Part shown: in pieces, positions 6,816 to 13,016 of the stretch
How positions within the stretch are numbered: position 1 is the stretch's first letter
Layout: each line of letters begins with the position of its first letter
Assembly: GCA_030038695.1 (NCBI GenBank)
Contig: JASHSN010000265.1
Coordinates: forward strand, 1 to 13,041
Length of the DNA: 13,041 nucleotides
Direction: 5' to 3'
From: Nitrososphaeraceae archaeon
GTDB taxonomy: Archaea > Thermoproteota > Nitrososphaeria > Nitrososphaerales > Nitrososphaeraceae
Program-made: the position numbers and the translations under genes
The notes under the pieces: generated by a model
The model's input: the letters and a program-made list of their open reading frames with translations, nothing else
Databases searched by the model: none
What the model was told of the DNA's origin: nothing

Positions 6816-6831
6816 GCCCTAGAATTAGGGC
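6816..6831. repeat. Perfect 6-bp stem-loop
   Basis: GCCCTA, loop GAAT, TAGGGC form a compact hairpin in a gene-poor stretch. No T-run follows on either side, so a terminator role is not well supported. Confidence 0.4.
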
Positions 6832-6968
6832 ATTAGGTATATCACAAAAGGCTGTAATGGTAATAACGTATTACTTATTTTTCATTCATGTCAGCATAAG
6901 ATATAACACATTCGGATGTATGCCCATACTATGGTGTAGGGAGGTGGCCCTTTAGTGTTAATGTGACA

Positions 6969-7064
6969 ATGACCTGCGAATGCTATAAACGCAAAAGTAG
7001 GATTAATCGTATTGTCCAGTACCGTGGTTGCTTTATCTGCATACTATTTCCGCATTACCGGTAG
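6969..7064 (+). CDS. Candidate 31-residue Cys-pair microprotein
   Basis: The ATG at 6969 opens a short frame beginning MTCECYKRKSRINR and continuing to RGCFIC. The spacing C3-x-C5-x15-C21-x2-C24 would suit one zinc site. A strong Shine-Dalgarno-like GGAGGTG (6940-6946) lies upstream, but its spacing to this ATG (about 22 bases) or to the in-frame GTG at 6963 is too long, and the GTG at optimal distance (6955) is in another frame. The 3' end overlaps the end of the convergent gene by 10 bp. Weak candidate. Confidence 0.22.
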   Translation: MTCECYKRKSRINRIVQYRGCFICILFPHYR

Positions 7065-7597
7065 CTCTTTAGGATCTCAGTGTGTTTGAACTCTCTTACT
7101 ATTGACTGGTCTATACTAGGAAGAGATTGTGTATCGTGGTTGATTGGTATTGAAAGTATAGGTTGTACTTTGGCCGCTACTCCAGTGACGTTCACACTAT
7201 AAAATTTCGTGAAATTAACTTCCGGTAGGCAAGAGTATTTTGCAGTTATCTTGTTCATGCCTTCTTTAATCGTGGTATACTCTGGAGTAGCGTTAAATGT
7301 CCATTTAGAATAGTCCATTGGCCTTGGCCCATTAATTCCTGTTGATGTAACTTGTTGGTACGGCCTTATACCATCTATAATGACTGAAACGGTGCATTGG
7401 TTTATGGAGTTAGATGAGGATACACCTGAGATCAAAATGTTTCCTACAGGGACGTTTTGACCTTTAACGGGTGAAGTAATTTTCACAAAGGCATACGTTG
7501 CGGTGGTAGCAAGACCAGCTGCAAGCAGAATAATTCCAAGAACAGATAGGACTATTATTTGAATACTATATCCTTGAAACTTCATATCGAATTCCAT
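7055..7597 (-). CDS. Membrane-anchored extracellular protein with an Ig-like domain
   Basis: A 180-residue protein (from ATG 7597) with a basic-amphipathic start, one long hydrophobic helix (about 10-36) and an extracellular part. The helix has no clear cleavage site, so it is probably an anchor. The outer domain opens with FVKITSPVKGQNVPVG and NILISGVSS, the typical first strands of Ig-like/Big-type adhesion domains, and includes CTVSVIIDGIRPYQ, DYSKWTFNATPEYTTIKEG and NKITAKYSC. C68 and C123 could form a disulfide. Three N-x-T sequons (N102, N128, N136) could carry N-glycans. As established background from memory, thaumarchaeal genomes carry several such SPVKGQ-type surface proteins of unknown role. 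After the domain only about 40 loosely structured residues follow. An in-frame TTG 18 bases upstream and an ATG at 7585 are alternative starts. Confidence 0.8.
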   Translation of the reverse strand: MEFDMKFQGYSIQIIVLSVLGIILLAAGLATTATYAFVKITSPVKGQNVPVGNILISGVSSSNSINQCTVSVIIDGIRPYQQVTSTGINGPRPMDYSKWTFNATPEYTTIKEGMNKITAKYSCLPEVNFTKFYSVNVTGVAAKVQPILSIPINHDTQSLPSIDQSIVREFKHTEILKSYR

Positions 7598-7909
7598 TTC
7601 TGGACCACCACACAATCGATTTGGCCTTCGCCATAGCCGTTTGGATTCATCAATCTTCTAGAGGAATTAGCAGTTATAGGCGTTGTGAACCAATAATATG
7701 GGTTATAATTCCTAAAACTTTCAGGAAATCTAATCAGTAATTTACTTGTGATAACTATTCACAAAATATTAATTAACTGACTATGCAAAGCCTTAAGCAA
7801 GTAGACGGCAGTGTGACATGTTCACATCGTCCCATAACATAGTTTCCATTTATGTGTGTAGCATATTATGAACAACGCACGCTCGTTTGAGAGGAATTCA
7901 CTACAATAA
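7598..7909. other. Intergenic stretch, no gene seen
   Basis: No coding sequence is supported. A short hairpin TGTGA-CATGT-TCACA is present around 7813-7827. No clear TATA box for the minus-strand surface-protein gene is seen at the expected distance. Confidence 0.5.
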
Positions 7910-8023
7910 AACTTCTATGTGACAACCACTTGTGTTCGACGTCTAGGCTTAGGCGGGCCTATCATCGGAATTGAGAAACCTGCTATAGCTATGGCCGATA
8001 GGATGATAGACTACTTGAATTAA
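7910..8023 (+). pseudogene. Possible C-terminal scrap of a decayed gene
   Basis: A frame open from after a TAA (7907) to TAA 8021-8023 ends with LGLGGPIIGIEKPAIAMADR and six more residues. The strand-turn-helix character (PIIGI, then Ala-rich helix) is like the C-terminal end of an alpha/beta enzyme and loosely resembles the tail of Asp/Glu/hydantoin racemases. The match is too short to call a family. Upstream sequence in this frame is not coherent, so at most the last 25 codons survive. Confidence 0.27.
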
Positions 8024-8052
8024 GTATACAACGATAGTCCGGATATACTTAA

Positions 8053-8160
8053 GTGAGTGGTATCTCACGGACGTGTCTCTTGACCGCAAAGGGAGATGAC
8101 TCGCTCGGTGTACCTATACTAGTCATTCCTCATCATCTTGAAATAATCCTTGAAAAATGA
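8053..8160 (+). pseudogene. Possible C-terminal scrap of a decayed gene
   Basis: A GTG-opened frame of 35 codons ends AKGDDSLGVPILVIPHHLE and IILEK before TGA 8158-8160. The ending is protein-like (hydrophobic strand followed by an amphipathic helix and basic end) but matches no family I can name. It lies 30 bp after the previous scrap in a different frame; both may derive from one region of decayed genes. Confidence 0.25.
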
Positions 8161-8200
8161 CAAAATTTAGATTGCATGTGTTGACTGGCCAGATGTTCGA

Positions 8201-8347
8201 TTAGTTGTTAAACCTCATCGTAATCAGGTTTGCACTTTGACGGATCAATGACCTCCTTTCCATATCGTCGAAGGCATGCCTGATGATGTGAACTGTATAG
8301 TTATGATCTCCTATCATTTTGCCGCATCTATTACAGGCAAATCGCAT
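8201..8347 (-). CDS. C2H2-like zinc-finger microprotein
   Basis: A 48-residue ORF starting with ATG. Its first half, MRFACNRCGKMIGDHNYTV then HIIRHAF, places C5-x2-C8 and H20-x3-H24 with 11 residues between, nearly the classical C2H2 finger (F-x-C-x2-C-G-K ... H-x3-H). A basic helix follows (DMERRSLIRQS). Small single-finger C2H2 proteins are known in archaea, where most bind nucleic acid or partner proteins. The tail after ANLI looks ragged (TMRFNN), so the original protein may have been longer, with a frameshift near 8220. No clear promoter is seen. A 58-codon frame lies on the opposite strand, but it has no recognisable motif. Confidence 0.42.
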   Translation of the reverse strand: MRFACNRCGKMIGDHNYTVHIIRHAFDDMERRSLIRQSANLITMRFNN

Positions 8348-9011
8348 TTTCTATATGTCACACGTGTCTATGAAAATCGAGACCATGTTCAGGTAGTCGA
8401 CTACATGATAACTTTTTTTCAGAATCACGACATCATATGTAGTATGAATTAACTTCTTTTGTGTTATCAAAAGCAGTGTTTTACAAGATGAATCGACAGG
8501 TGCTGTCTCACGAACGAGTCTCTATCAAGCGGGGGGGCGCTCAGGTTAGATACAATTCTCTTCCCTGGACTCGCATCACTTATGTATGATGATTTGACGA
8601 GGTAGCCCCCATTACCTGCCAAAAATACATAAGTGAAATTTGTTAAATATAAAACCAAAGTGTCATTATCGGACTTATCTCAATATGGGCTGACTCTATC
8701 ATTCTGCAACCACCAGCTCAAATCCCGGATTAATCTAGTTATTCGTATAAATATCGAACAACATAGTTCACCCTTGAATTATTACGGTCATAATTATCTT
8801 GAATATGAGCGCTATGTGCAGCACATCTCATCTCTTAACGGCTGGAATTGTCCACGAGATCCTTGAGCTCCATTACGAAAATAGTCCGAGGGACAGAACC
8901 ATGGCTTCTGTTAACTCATCTCCGAATGAGTAGACTCGCAGCGAATAATGTTAGGCTGCCCCATTCCTGATATGAATACAATATCAAAAATATGGTAAAC
9001 TAACCTAAAAG
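8348..9011. other. Gene-poor region
   Basis: I see no supportable gene in these 660 bp. Open frames of 60-80 codons exist on both strands but lack start signals, motifs or plausible composition. A G7 run at 8531-8537 is the only striking low-complexity tract. Confidence 0.45.
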
Positions 9012-9020
9012 GAATTTAAA
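9011..9020 (+). promoter_or_regulatory. TATA box of the 40-residue Cys/His gene
   Basis: GGAATTTAAA, preceded by a purine-rich AAAA that fits a BRE, is centred about 27 bp ahead of the ATG at 9044. This is the spacing expected for a leaderless archaeal transcript starting at the ATG. Confidence 0.6.
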
Positions 9021-9043
9021 TGTGTTAAAACGTACCACACCTC

Positions 9044-9166
9044 ATGAGAAGAAATTACTCACTAGGATTTGGTTCTAATTGTGAATGTGTATGCCATAAA
9101 AGGGCAGGTACTGTCGACTACTGCGGGTATTGTTCCGGCTCACATACTAAAAGTTATAGAAGTTAA
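9044..9166 (+). CDS. 40-residue Cys/His-rich zinc-type microprotein
   Basis: The ATG opens a 40-residue protein: MRRNYSLGFGSN, then CECVCHKRAGTVDYCGYCSG and SHTKSYRS. Metal ligands are dense and regular: C13-x-C15-x-C17-H18, then C27-x2-C30 and H34, enough for one zinc site and perhaps two. The flanks are basic, suggesting nucleic-acid or ribosome contact, but no function is known. The ideal TATA box upstream, a T-rich terminator (9202-9214) downstream and ordinary codon use support a real gene too short for most gene finders. The family is not named here; I infer a thaumarchaeal small zinc protein. The next ORF starts 60 bp after its stop. Confidence 0.62.
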   Translation: MRRNYSLGFGSNCECVCHKRAGTVDYCGYCSGSHTKSYRS

Positions 9167-9201
9167 TATCGAGGTCACCTAGCACTGTTTAAATTCTTCA
9201 G

Positions 9202-9214
9202 TTTTTTTAGTTTT
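9202..9214 (+). terminator. T-rich terminator after the Cys/His microprotein
   Basis: T7 (9202-9208), AG, then T4 (9211-9214), 36 bp after the stop codon. Runs of T on the coding strand are the usual archaeal intrinsic termination signal; no hairpin is needed. Confidence 0.45.
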
Positions 9215-9226
9215 ACTGATTCAGGT

Positions 9227-9373
9227 ATGACTGACGCTCGCAACCCTGTTCATTGTATTGGAGACGACGACCATGTTCCGTTAAAAGCCTGTTGTTCCGG
9301 CGAATATCAACGCAATCATATTCCGAATATCAGATTAATTATTAAGCAGGCGAACTACGTGATGAAGATATAA
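9227..9373 (+). CDS. 48-residue Cys/His-containing small ORF
   Basis: The ATG opens MTDARNPVHCIGDDDHVPL, then KACCSGEYQRNHIPN and a short hydrophobic-basic tail. H9-C10, H16 and C22-C23 could bind a metal, and the DDDH stretch is acidic. TTTAAA at 9188-9193 lies 36 bp before the ATG, which would give a leader of about 10 bases. The T-rich terminator of the preceding gene falls inside that promoter region. The composition is protein-like in the first 33 residues; the tail is less so. Function unknown; it may form a pair with the 9044 gene. Confidence 0.42.
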   Translation: MTDARNPVHCIGDDDHVPLKACCSGEYQRNHIPNIRLIIKQANYVMKI

Positions 9374-9573
9374 GCATCTGGATAATTTTGCATAGCATCC
9401 TACTCCCCGATTTTTATCATAAAAGCTAAGTACCACACTGTATACAAATTCTATGCAGAGATTTACATTGCCGATTGCATAATTCTGCCTCCTTCCCCGC
9501 ATAAATATATGACTAGTCCCTCCCCCTAGTATTTTCGCTCTATATTAGAAACCACAACTTATACACATGTAAA

Positions 9574-9746
9574 ATGAGCAAAAGGATAAACAGGACTAGA
9601 TTAATAGCACCCTTTTTTCCAGTCCTTATCGACAATCGAGATGTATTTGCTTGGAACCTACACTAGGGATTTTCCTGGGATCTTTTGGATCTGCAATGTT
9701 ATGGGCACTATTTTCTGAAGCAAAAAATTTTCTCAAAGATACTTAA
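9574..9746 (+). pseudogene. Small membrane protein frameshifted at a T6 run
   Basis: The ATG frame begins MSKRINRTRLIAPFF and runs into stop TAG after 30 codons. If one base were added in the T6 run at 9613-9618, the frame would continue to PTLGIFLGSFGSAMLWALF, a transmembrane helix with small-residue GxxxG packing, and EAKNFLKDT before TAA 9744-9746, giving 57 residues. Hydrophobic sequence in the second frame and a clean basic start in the first argue that both belong to one gene. After the TAA the same frame stays open for 22 codons (KYAILFVSGLTTN), so the original may have been longer. A TATA-like sequence near 9539-9546 is about 31 bp ahead of the ATG. Either a real mutation or a homopolymer sequencing error. 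Confidence 0.45.
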
Positions 9747-10310
9747 TTTAATTACGTCAATTTTAGAGGTGCGGCGAAATACGCCATTTTGTTTGTATCA
9801 GGTTTGACTACGAACTGATTTGCGCAGTATTAGCACTCATTGATTTGCGTAGCTAGATCAGAGCTGCGGCGTAGCAGTTTAAAGCAGTGTTTGTCTGTAC
9901 TTTACAAATAAAAATGGAATAAGATATTTAGCTTAAAACCCTTCATGTTTTTAAGTGATGGTAATTGTACTTTCGAAGCTAGCGGGCTTTTGTTGTATCA
10001 AGATTCACATTCTTTTTCTGAAGCCATTAATTGAATCGCTCTAATGAAAGTTTGCATAGTAGTACTAGAAAGGTATGCGATCTGCATCCTTCGAAAATCA
10101 AGTAGACAACCAGATAGGGGAGGGAAGGTCATCGACGAAACGTCATCTAAAGGCATACTAATAAGACATAGTCGCAGTGATATTGTAAATCAGTTTTCTA
10201 GAGCGAATTATTGATGGTGTATATATATTGTAACAATCGATTTGGGAAGTCCTAGGACCTCATTCAGCTGCTGCGTTATATAAGTCATTAGTTAATAATT
10301 TATAAACGTT
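9747..10310. other. Gene-poor region
   Basis: No gene is supported. Short open frames at about 10078-10219 (one ending DIVNQFSRANY) have no motif or start signal. The right end becomes AT-rich as the promoter of the following gene. Confidence 0.45.
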
Positions 10311-10320
10311 ATAATTTATA
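10311..10320 (+). promoter_or_regulatory. TATA box of the PhaE/phasin-like gene
   Basis: ATAATTTATA is centred about 31 bp ahead of the ATG at 10348, allowing a leader of a few bases. A second AT-rich copy, AATTTATAAA, lies at about 10297-10306. Confidence 0.5.
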
Positions 10321-10347
10321 AGCTCGTCCAGCCCTTCGACAGAGTTC

Positions 10348-10917
10348 ATGACTAAATATAGGAAGCACAATAATAACGCTAAAAAGATCAAACAAGCAAG
10401 CAAAGATTACGGTACTGAACGTAGAAGCAATATCCAAGAAAATATCAATCAAATGTTGTCCTCTGATAGCAGTAAAGATTCTAATACAAGATATGGTGAA
10501 ACAAGAGACCCAACAAGTTCGCAACATAAATCCTATAAAAACTCAGGTTTGTCACGAGATAATAACTCGGGGCGTACAGAACTAAAACAATCAGAAACCA
10601 ACACTATAAACAGCCCGAGCGAAAAAAGTGGAGAATCAAAACCTCTGGTAGTATATGATATTGCCGCAAATGATGGTATTGCCGAAATAGATACAAGTAT
10701 GTCTACAAAAAAATCAGTCTATGCTCTTCCTTATGGTGACAAAGACGTCATGACTTCAAATCCATTTCAAGCCGCTATATCTTTATGGCAAAACTATATG
10801 AGAGCTTGGTTTCGAATATGGTATGAATTCTTTACATACCCTACAACAATAACAGGAGAAATTGGTTTTTTCCGTCTTAACGTATTTATACAAAGAGAAG
10901 GGGTCTTGAGACCATAA
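10348..10917 (+). CDS. Disordered protein with a C-terminal PhaE/phasin-like motif
   Basis: A 189-residue soluble protein. Residues 1-100 are strongly hydrophilic, rich in Asn, Ser, Lys and Arg, and probably disordered. A short ordered segment follows (PLVVYDIAANDGIAEID, 99-115), then an aromatic amphipathic helix NPFQAAISLWQNYMRAWFRI (138-157) and WYEFF. Helices of the type 'NPF..A..LWQ.Y...W..I..EF' occur in PhaE subunits of class III polyhydroxyalkanoate synthases and in granule-binding phasin-like proteins. By this resemblance the protein could sit on polyester granules; that is inference from one motif. The last 25 residues do not continue the motif, so the end may be frameshifted. No phaC is in the window. 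The gene stands alone with its own promoter. Confidence 0.6.
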   Translation: MTKYRKHNNNAKKIKQASKDYGTERRSNIQENINQMLSSDSSKDSNTRYGETRDPTSSQHKSYKNSGLSRDNNSGRTELKQSETNTINSPSEKSGESKPLVVYDIAANDGIAEIDTSMSTKKSVYALPYGDKDVMTSNPFQAAISLWQNYMRAWFRIWYEFFTYPTTITGEIGFFRLNVFIQREGVLRP

Positions 10918-11273
10918 GTTCATAGCTATGGTAGAGATATAATCGATCAACTCCCCTTCCCAGAACTCTAAGTGCTTAGTGTTGGCCAGCCTATGATATT
11001 GTATTGTCCTACTCTGAACAGATCGTCTTCACCTGTTGCTTAATTGATTGATGGATTCTAAGGCGCGGCAATTTTGATGATGAGTGAACCTTGGTTAATT
11101 TCAAATCTGGCCAGTGTCCCAACAGTGGCAAGATAAGTAATACCGTAATTAGATGATTATGTGATTCTAAATGCATGAATCTTTACAGAGCAATTTTCTA
11201 GTATCTGATTCTACCATAACTTTACATAAACGATTACTATATCTATATAATAGTATAGAAGTATCATCACGTA
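10918..11273. other. Intergenic region, no gene seen
   Basis: No coding sequence is supported. A 5-bp palindromic CTAAG-TG-CTTAG lies near 10968-10979, and the sequence becomes very AT-rich toward 11240, ahead of the secreted-peptide promoter. Confidence 0.5.
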
Positions 11274-11279
11274 TAAATA
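11274..11279 (+). promoter_or_regulatory. TATA box of the secreted-peptide gene
   Basis: TAAATA within CGTATAAATAA is centred 26 bp ahead of the ATG at 11302, the canonical archaeal spacing for a leaderless mRNA. It is the best-formed promoter in the window. Confidence 0.65.
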
Positions 11280-11284
11280 ACTAG

Positions 11285-11301
11285 TGTAATATTATATTAC
11301 A
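11285..11301. promoter_or_regulatory. Perfect palindrome, operator-like, at the start of the secreted-peptide gene
   Basis: TGTAATATTATATTACA has perfect 7-bp arms around TTA. It fills the space between the TATA box and the ATG, ending on the base before the start codon. A dimeric regulator bound here would block transcription initiation, so a repressor site is the natural reading. The binding protein is unknown. Confidence 0.55.
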
Positions 11302-11487
11302 ATGAATACGAAAATAAGTGTGGTGTTCAGCATAATAGCTATTGCGGCAGCGGTATTACTGTTTGCAGCCGGTCCTCTAGTTACAACCCACCAAGCATAT
11401 GCTTGCGGATGGGGCGGCGGCTGCTTCACCTATGGTGGCTGGAGCATCTATTCGTACGGCGGCTTCGTGAGCTACGGCGGCTGGTAA
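11302..11487 (+). CDS. Tiny secreted Gly/Trp/Tyr-rich peptide precursor
   Basis: A 61-residue precursor. Residues 1-34 are a textbook Sec signal peptide: basic start MNTK, hydrophobic core (VVFSIIAIAAAVLLFAAGPL), and a polar end with A-Y-A before Cys35, the expected cleavage point. The mature part is 27 residues, CGWGGGCFTYGGW and SIYSYGGFVSYGGW, over one third Gly with many aromatics and two Cys (C35, C41) that could form a small loop. The GGW/YGG units repeat in protein and DNA. It ends on Trp. Cys at +1 also allows a lipid anchor, though the lipobox is imperfect. Codon GC rises sharply in the mature part. It has its own TATA box, palindrome and terminator, so it is a single regulated unit. 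Role unknown: wall or sheath peptide, adhesin or antimicrobial are all possible. Confidence 0.72.
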   Translation: MNTKISVVFSIIAIAAAVLLFAAGPLVTTHQAYACGWGGGCFTYGGWSIYSYGGFVSYGGW

Positions 11488-11521
11488 ATTACTCCCAAAA
11501 AACTCAAAACCGCTAAAATCC

Positions 11522-11533
11522 TTTTTATTTTTT
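11522..11533 (+). terminator. T-rich terminator of the secreted-peptide gene
   Basis: T5-A-T6 on the coding strand, 34 bp after the stop codon, is a strong archaeal-type termination signal without need of a hairpin. Confidence 0.6.
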
Positions 11534-11654
11534 GCTGAACATATGCCATGTGACGGGATAGGCAACGTAGGTGTTACCTAACAGATTACGCATATCCAGC
11601 ACATCAGTCGTGCATGACATTCTTCTAGTACATCGCACATTTGTACATTAAGAT

Positions 11655-11727
11655 ATTTCGAAGATATAAAACAACTAGATATAAAATACACACGAATTTC
11701 GAAGATATAAAATACGTGTGTACACAC
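11655..11727. repeat. Direct repeats and a palindrome at the 5' break of the MFS pseudogene
   Basis: ATTTCGAAGATATAAAA occurs at 11655-11671 and 11696-11712. The shorter AGATATAAAATAC occurs at 11677-11689 and 11703-11715, so the unit AGATATAAAA is present three times. Next to them is the 12-bp perfect palindrome GTGTGTACACAC (11716-11727). The cluster directly precedes the point where the transporter sequence begins in mid-protein. It may mark an old rearrangement joint, or reused regulatory sites. Confidence 0.55.
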
Positions 11728-11733
11728 ACTTAT

Positions 11734-12315
11734 ATGACAAGTGCTCCAGCGGGTGATGTAATTCTAGTTGTTTCTGGTTTTTTGTCAGCGCGACTCGTAA
11801 ATCGCTTCGGTGTCAAACCAATCTTGATTTCTGGGGTGACTCTACAAACAATCGGCTATCTATTGCTTTCGGGGATCTCCCTCAAAGAAAACTACTTTGG
11901 GTAATTTGTACCAATGCTTGTCATAGCGTTTGGAACTGCGTTAGGCATCACTGGCTACAACATAGCCGCACTCGCCGGAGCTAGGAGAGGTGAAGAAGGC
12001 CTTGCTTCAGGATTAATCAATACTTCACGACAAATCGTAGGCTCAATAGGTCTAGCAGTACTCTTGACAGTTGCGAATTTTGAAACCTCTGTTGGAACAG
12101 GTTGGTTGGCGGTACACTCTGCATCGGCAACGGTACTTGGATTTGGTTACTCATTCTTGGCTGCAGCACTGCTCACGCGGATAGGAATTATCTTTGCGGC
12201 TTTACTCAAACAGGAAAGACATAATCAAGCAATTTCTAGAAGTATCGGTCAAAGTATTGCCGAAATTGAAGATTGCCAGTGTCATAGGAAAAGCAGTATG
12301 GGACCAGACAGATGA
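11734..12315 (+). pseudogene. 3' half of an MFS drug-efflux-type transporter, truncated and interrupted
   Basis: The sequence resumes a DHA2 (EmrB/QacA-like, 14-helix) transporter in mid-protein. GFLSARLVNRFGVKPILISG is the typical loop between helices, followed by a helix, LQTIGYLLLSGIS. An in-frame TAA (11902-11904) interrupts the next loop, and the same frame continues PMLVIAFGTALGITGYNIAA, then GLASGLINTSRQIVGSIGLA, the strongly conserved DHA2 signature, and a final helix (FLAAALLTRIGIIFAALL). Roughly the first 60% of the protein is absent. The intact protein would expel small molecules using the proton gradient; this piece cannot. After KQERHNQ the frame becomes doubtful and a better-looking tail lies in another frame (12194-12406). 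Repeats at 11655-11727 precede the break. Confidence 0.82.
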
Positions 12316-12406
12316 TATTCGCGATGTGATCTCAATTGGAAAGTTGGTACAAAAGAATGATGGTGCTGAAGAAGTTGAGCAGATACTTAGTGCAATGACC
12401 AAATAG
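12194..12406 (+). pseudogene. Protein-like tail in a second frame overlapping the transporter end
   Basis: In the frame offset from the transporter, a TTG-opened stretch reads FLEVSVKVLPKLKIASVIG, then KAVWDQTDDIRDVISIGK and LVQKNDGAEEVEQILSAMTK before TAG. Its charge pattern and helix-like spacing look more like real protein than the overlapping transporter frame (DCQCHRKSSMGPDR). It is either the frameshifted C-terminus of the same decayed transporter or the end of another gene fused there. No family is recognised. Confidence 0.35.
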
Positions 12407-12563
12407 GAGAAATAAAAGAGCATTAATGAGATCTTAAAATCATCCCACAAGGATCGAAGATATCGACCCTTGAGTGGCAGCCTTACACCAAATATCGAAC
12501 ATCAGACAGCCTGTTATTAGGCCACAAATGACTTAATATTATTGGTAAAGCACCACAACTACA

Positions 12564-13016
12564 CTATTTTACAATCATTACGGCACAATGGGCATAAGTC
12601 ACCACGGCACTGGCTACACTACCAAGCAGCATTCTTCTGATACATGTCCTTCCTCGAGTACCAATGGTGATAAGATCTGCCTCTTCCTTTTCGGCATAAT
12701 TGACTATAGCTGCAGCGGTACTAGTAGTTTGAGGAGACGTAAGCACTTCCGTCTTTGACTGAATGTTAATCTTTTCAGCTTTTTCCTTTATTTTAGTCAG
12801 TATGTTTTCTCTTACCAAGATCTTGTGCGCGAAGACCTTTCTCAGTACATCTTCTGTGGCCCAACCATATGCTGATTGTCCGTAAAACCACGGTTCCGCG
12901 TTTAAAACGTTCAGTATTATTAGTTGTGCATGTTCCTTGTTTGCTATCGACATAGCATAATCAGCAGCCTCTAAGGATTTGTCTGAACCGTCTACAGCAA
13001 CCAATACTTTCTTCAT
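12564..13016 (-). CDS. Universal stress protein, UspA family
   Basis: A 150-residue single-domain Usp, cytoplasmic. It starts KKVLVAVDGSDKSLEAADYA with the nucleotide-contacting Asp at residue 9, and ends with the loop GTRGRTCIRRMLLGS (119-133), an exact G-x2-G-x9-G-S ATP-binding signature, and strand CAVMIVK. The ATG at 13016-13014 is chosen because AGGAG lies 6 bases before it on the minus strand; an in-frame GTG at 13040 would add eight unconserved residues, and the window edge hides anything further. It shares the GTRGRT loop and overall plan with the protein at 393-863 but differs clearly elsewhere, so the two are separate paralogues, not a recent duplication. Unlike that gene it has a Shine-Dalgarno. 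It converges on the MFS pseudogene. Confidence 0.92.
   Translation of the reverse strand: MKKVLVAVDGSDKSLEAADYAMSIANKEHAQLIILNVLNAEPWFYGQSAYGWATEDVLRKVFAHKILVRENILTKIKEKAEKINIQSKTEVLTSPQTTSTAAAIVNYAEKEEADLITIGTRGRTCIRRMLLGSVASAVVTYAHCAVMIVK

Larger units (their letters stand above)
6386..6968. other. Intergenic region with a gene scrap and a hairpin
   Basis: Apart from the signal-peptide extension and promoter described for the repeat protein, the membrane-peptide scrap at 6589-6687, and the hairpin at 6816-6831, no supported gene is visible. A strong GGAGGTG Shine-Dalgarno-like sequence lies at 6940-6946. Confidence 0.5.

Noticed and set aside
8276..8452. 58-codon plus-strand frame antisense to the C2H2-like ORF
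   Set aside because: Open but without motif, start signal or helix/strand pattern; the minus strand carries the zinc-finger arrangement.
8467..8658. 63-codon minus-strand open frame containing the complement of the G7 run
   Set aside because: TTG start, no signals, no family; a few stretches look protein-like but not enough to support a gene.
8633..8866. 77-codon plus-strand open frame
   Set aside because: No motif, no convincing start signals, and overlap with another open frame on the opposite strand; likely chance.
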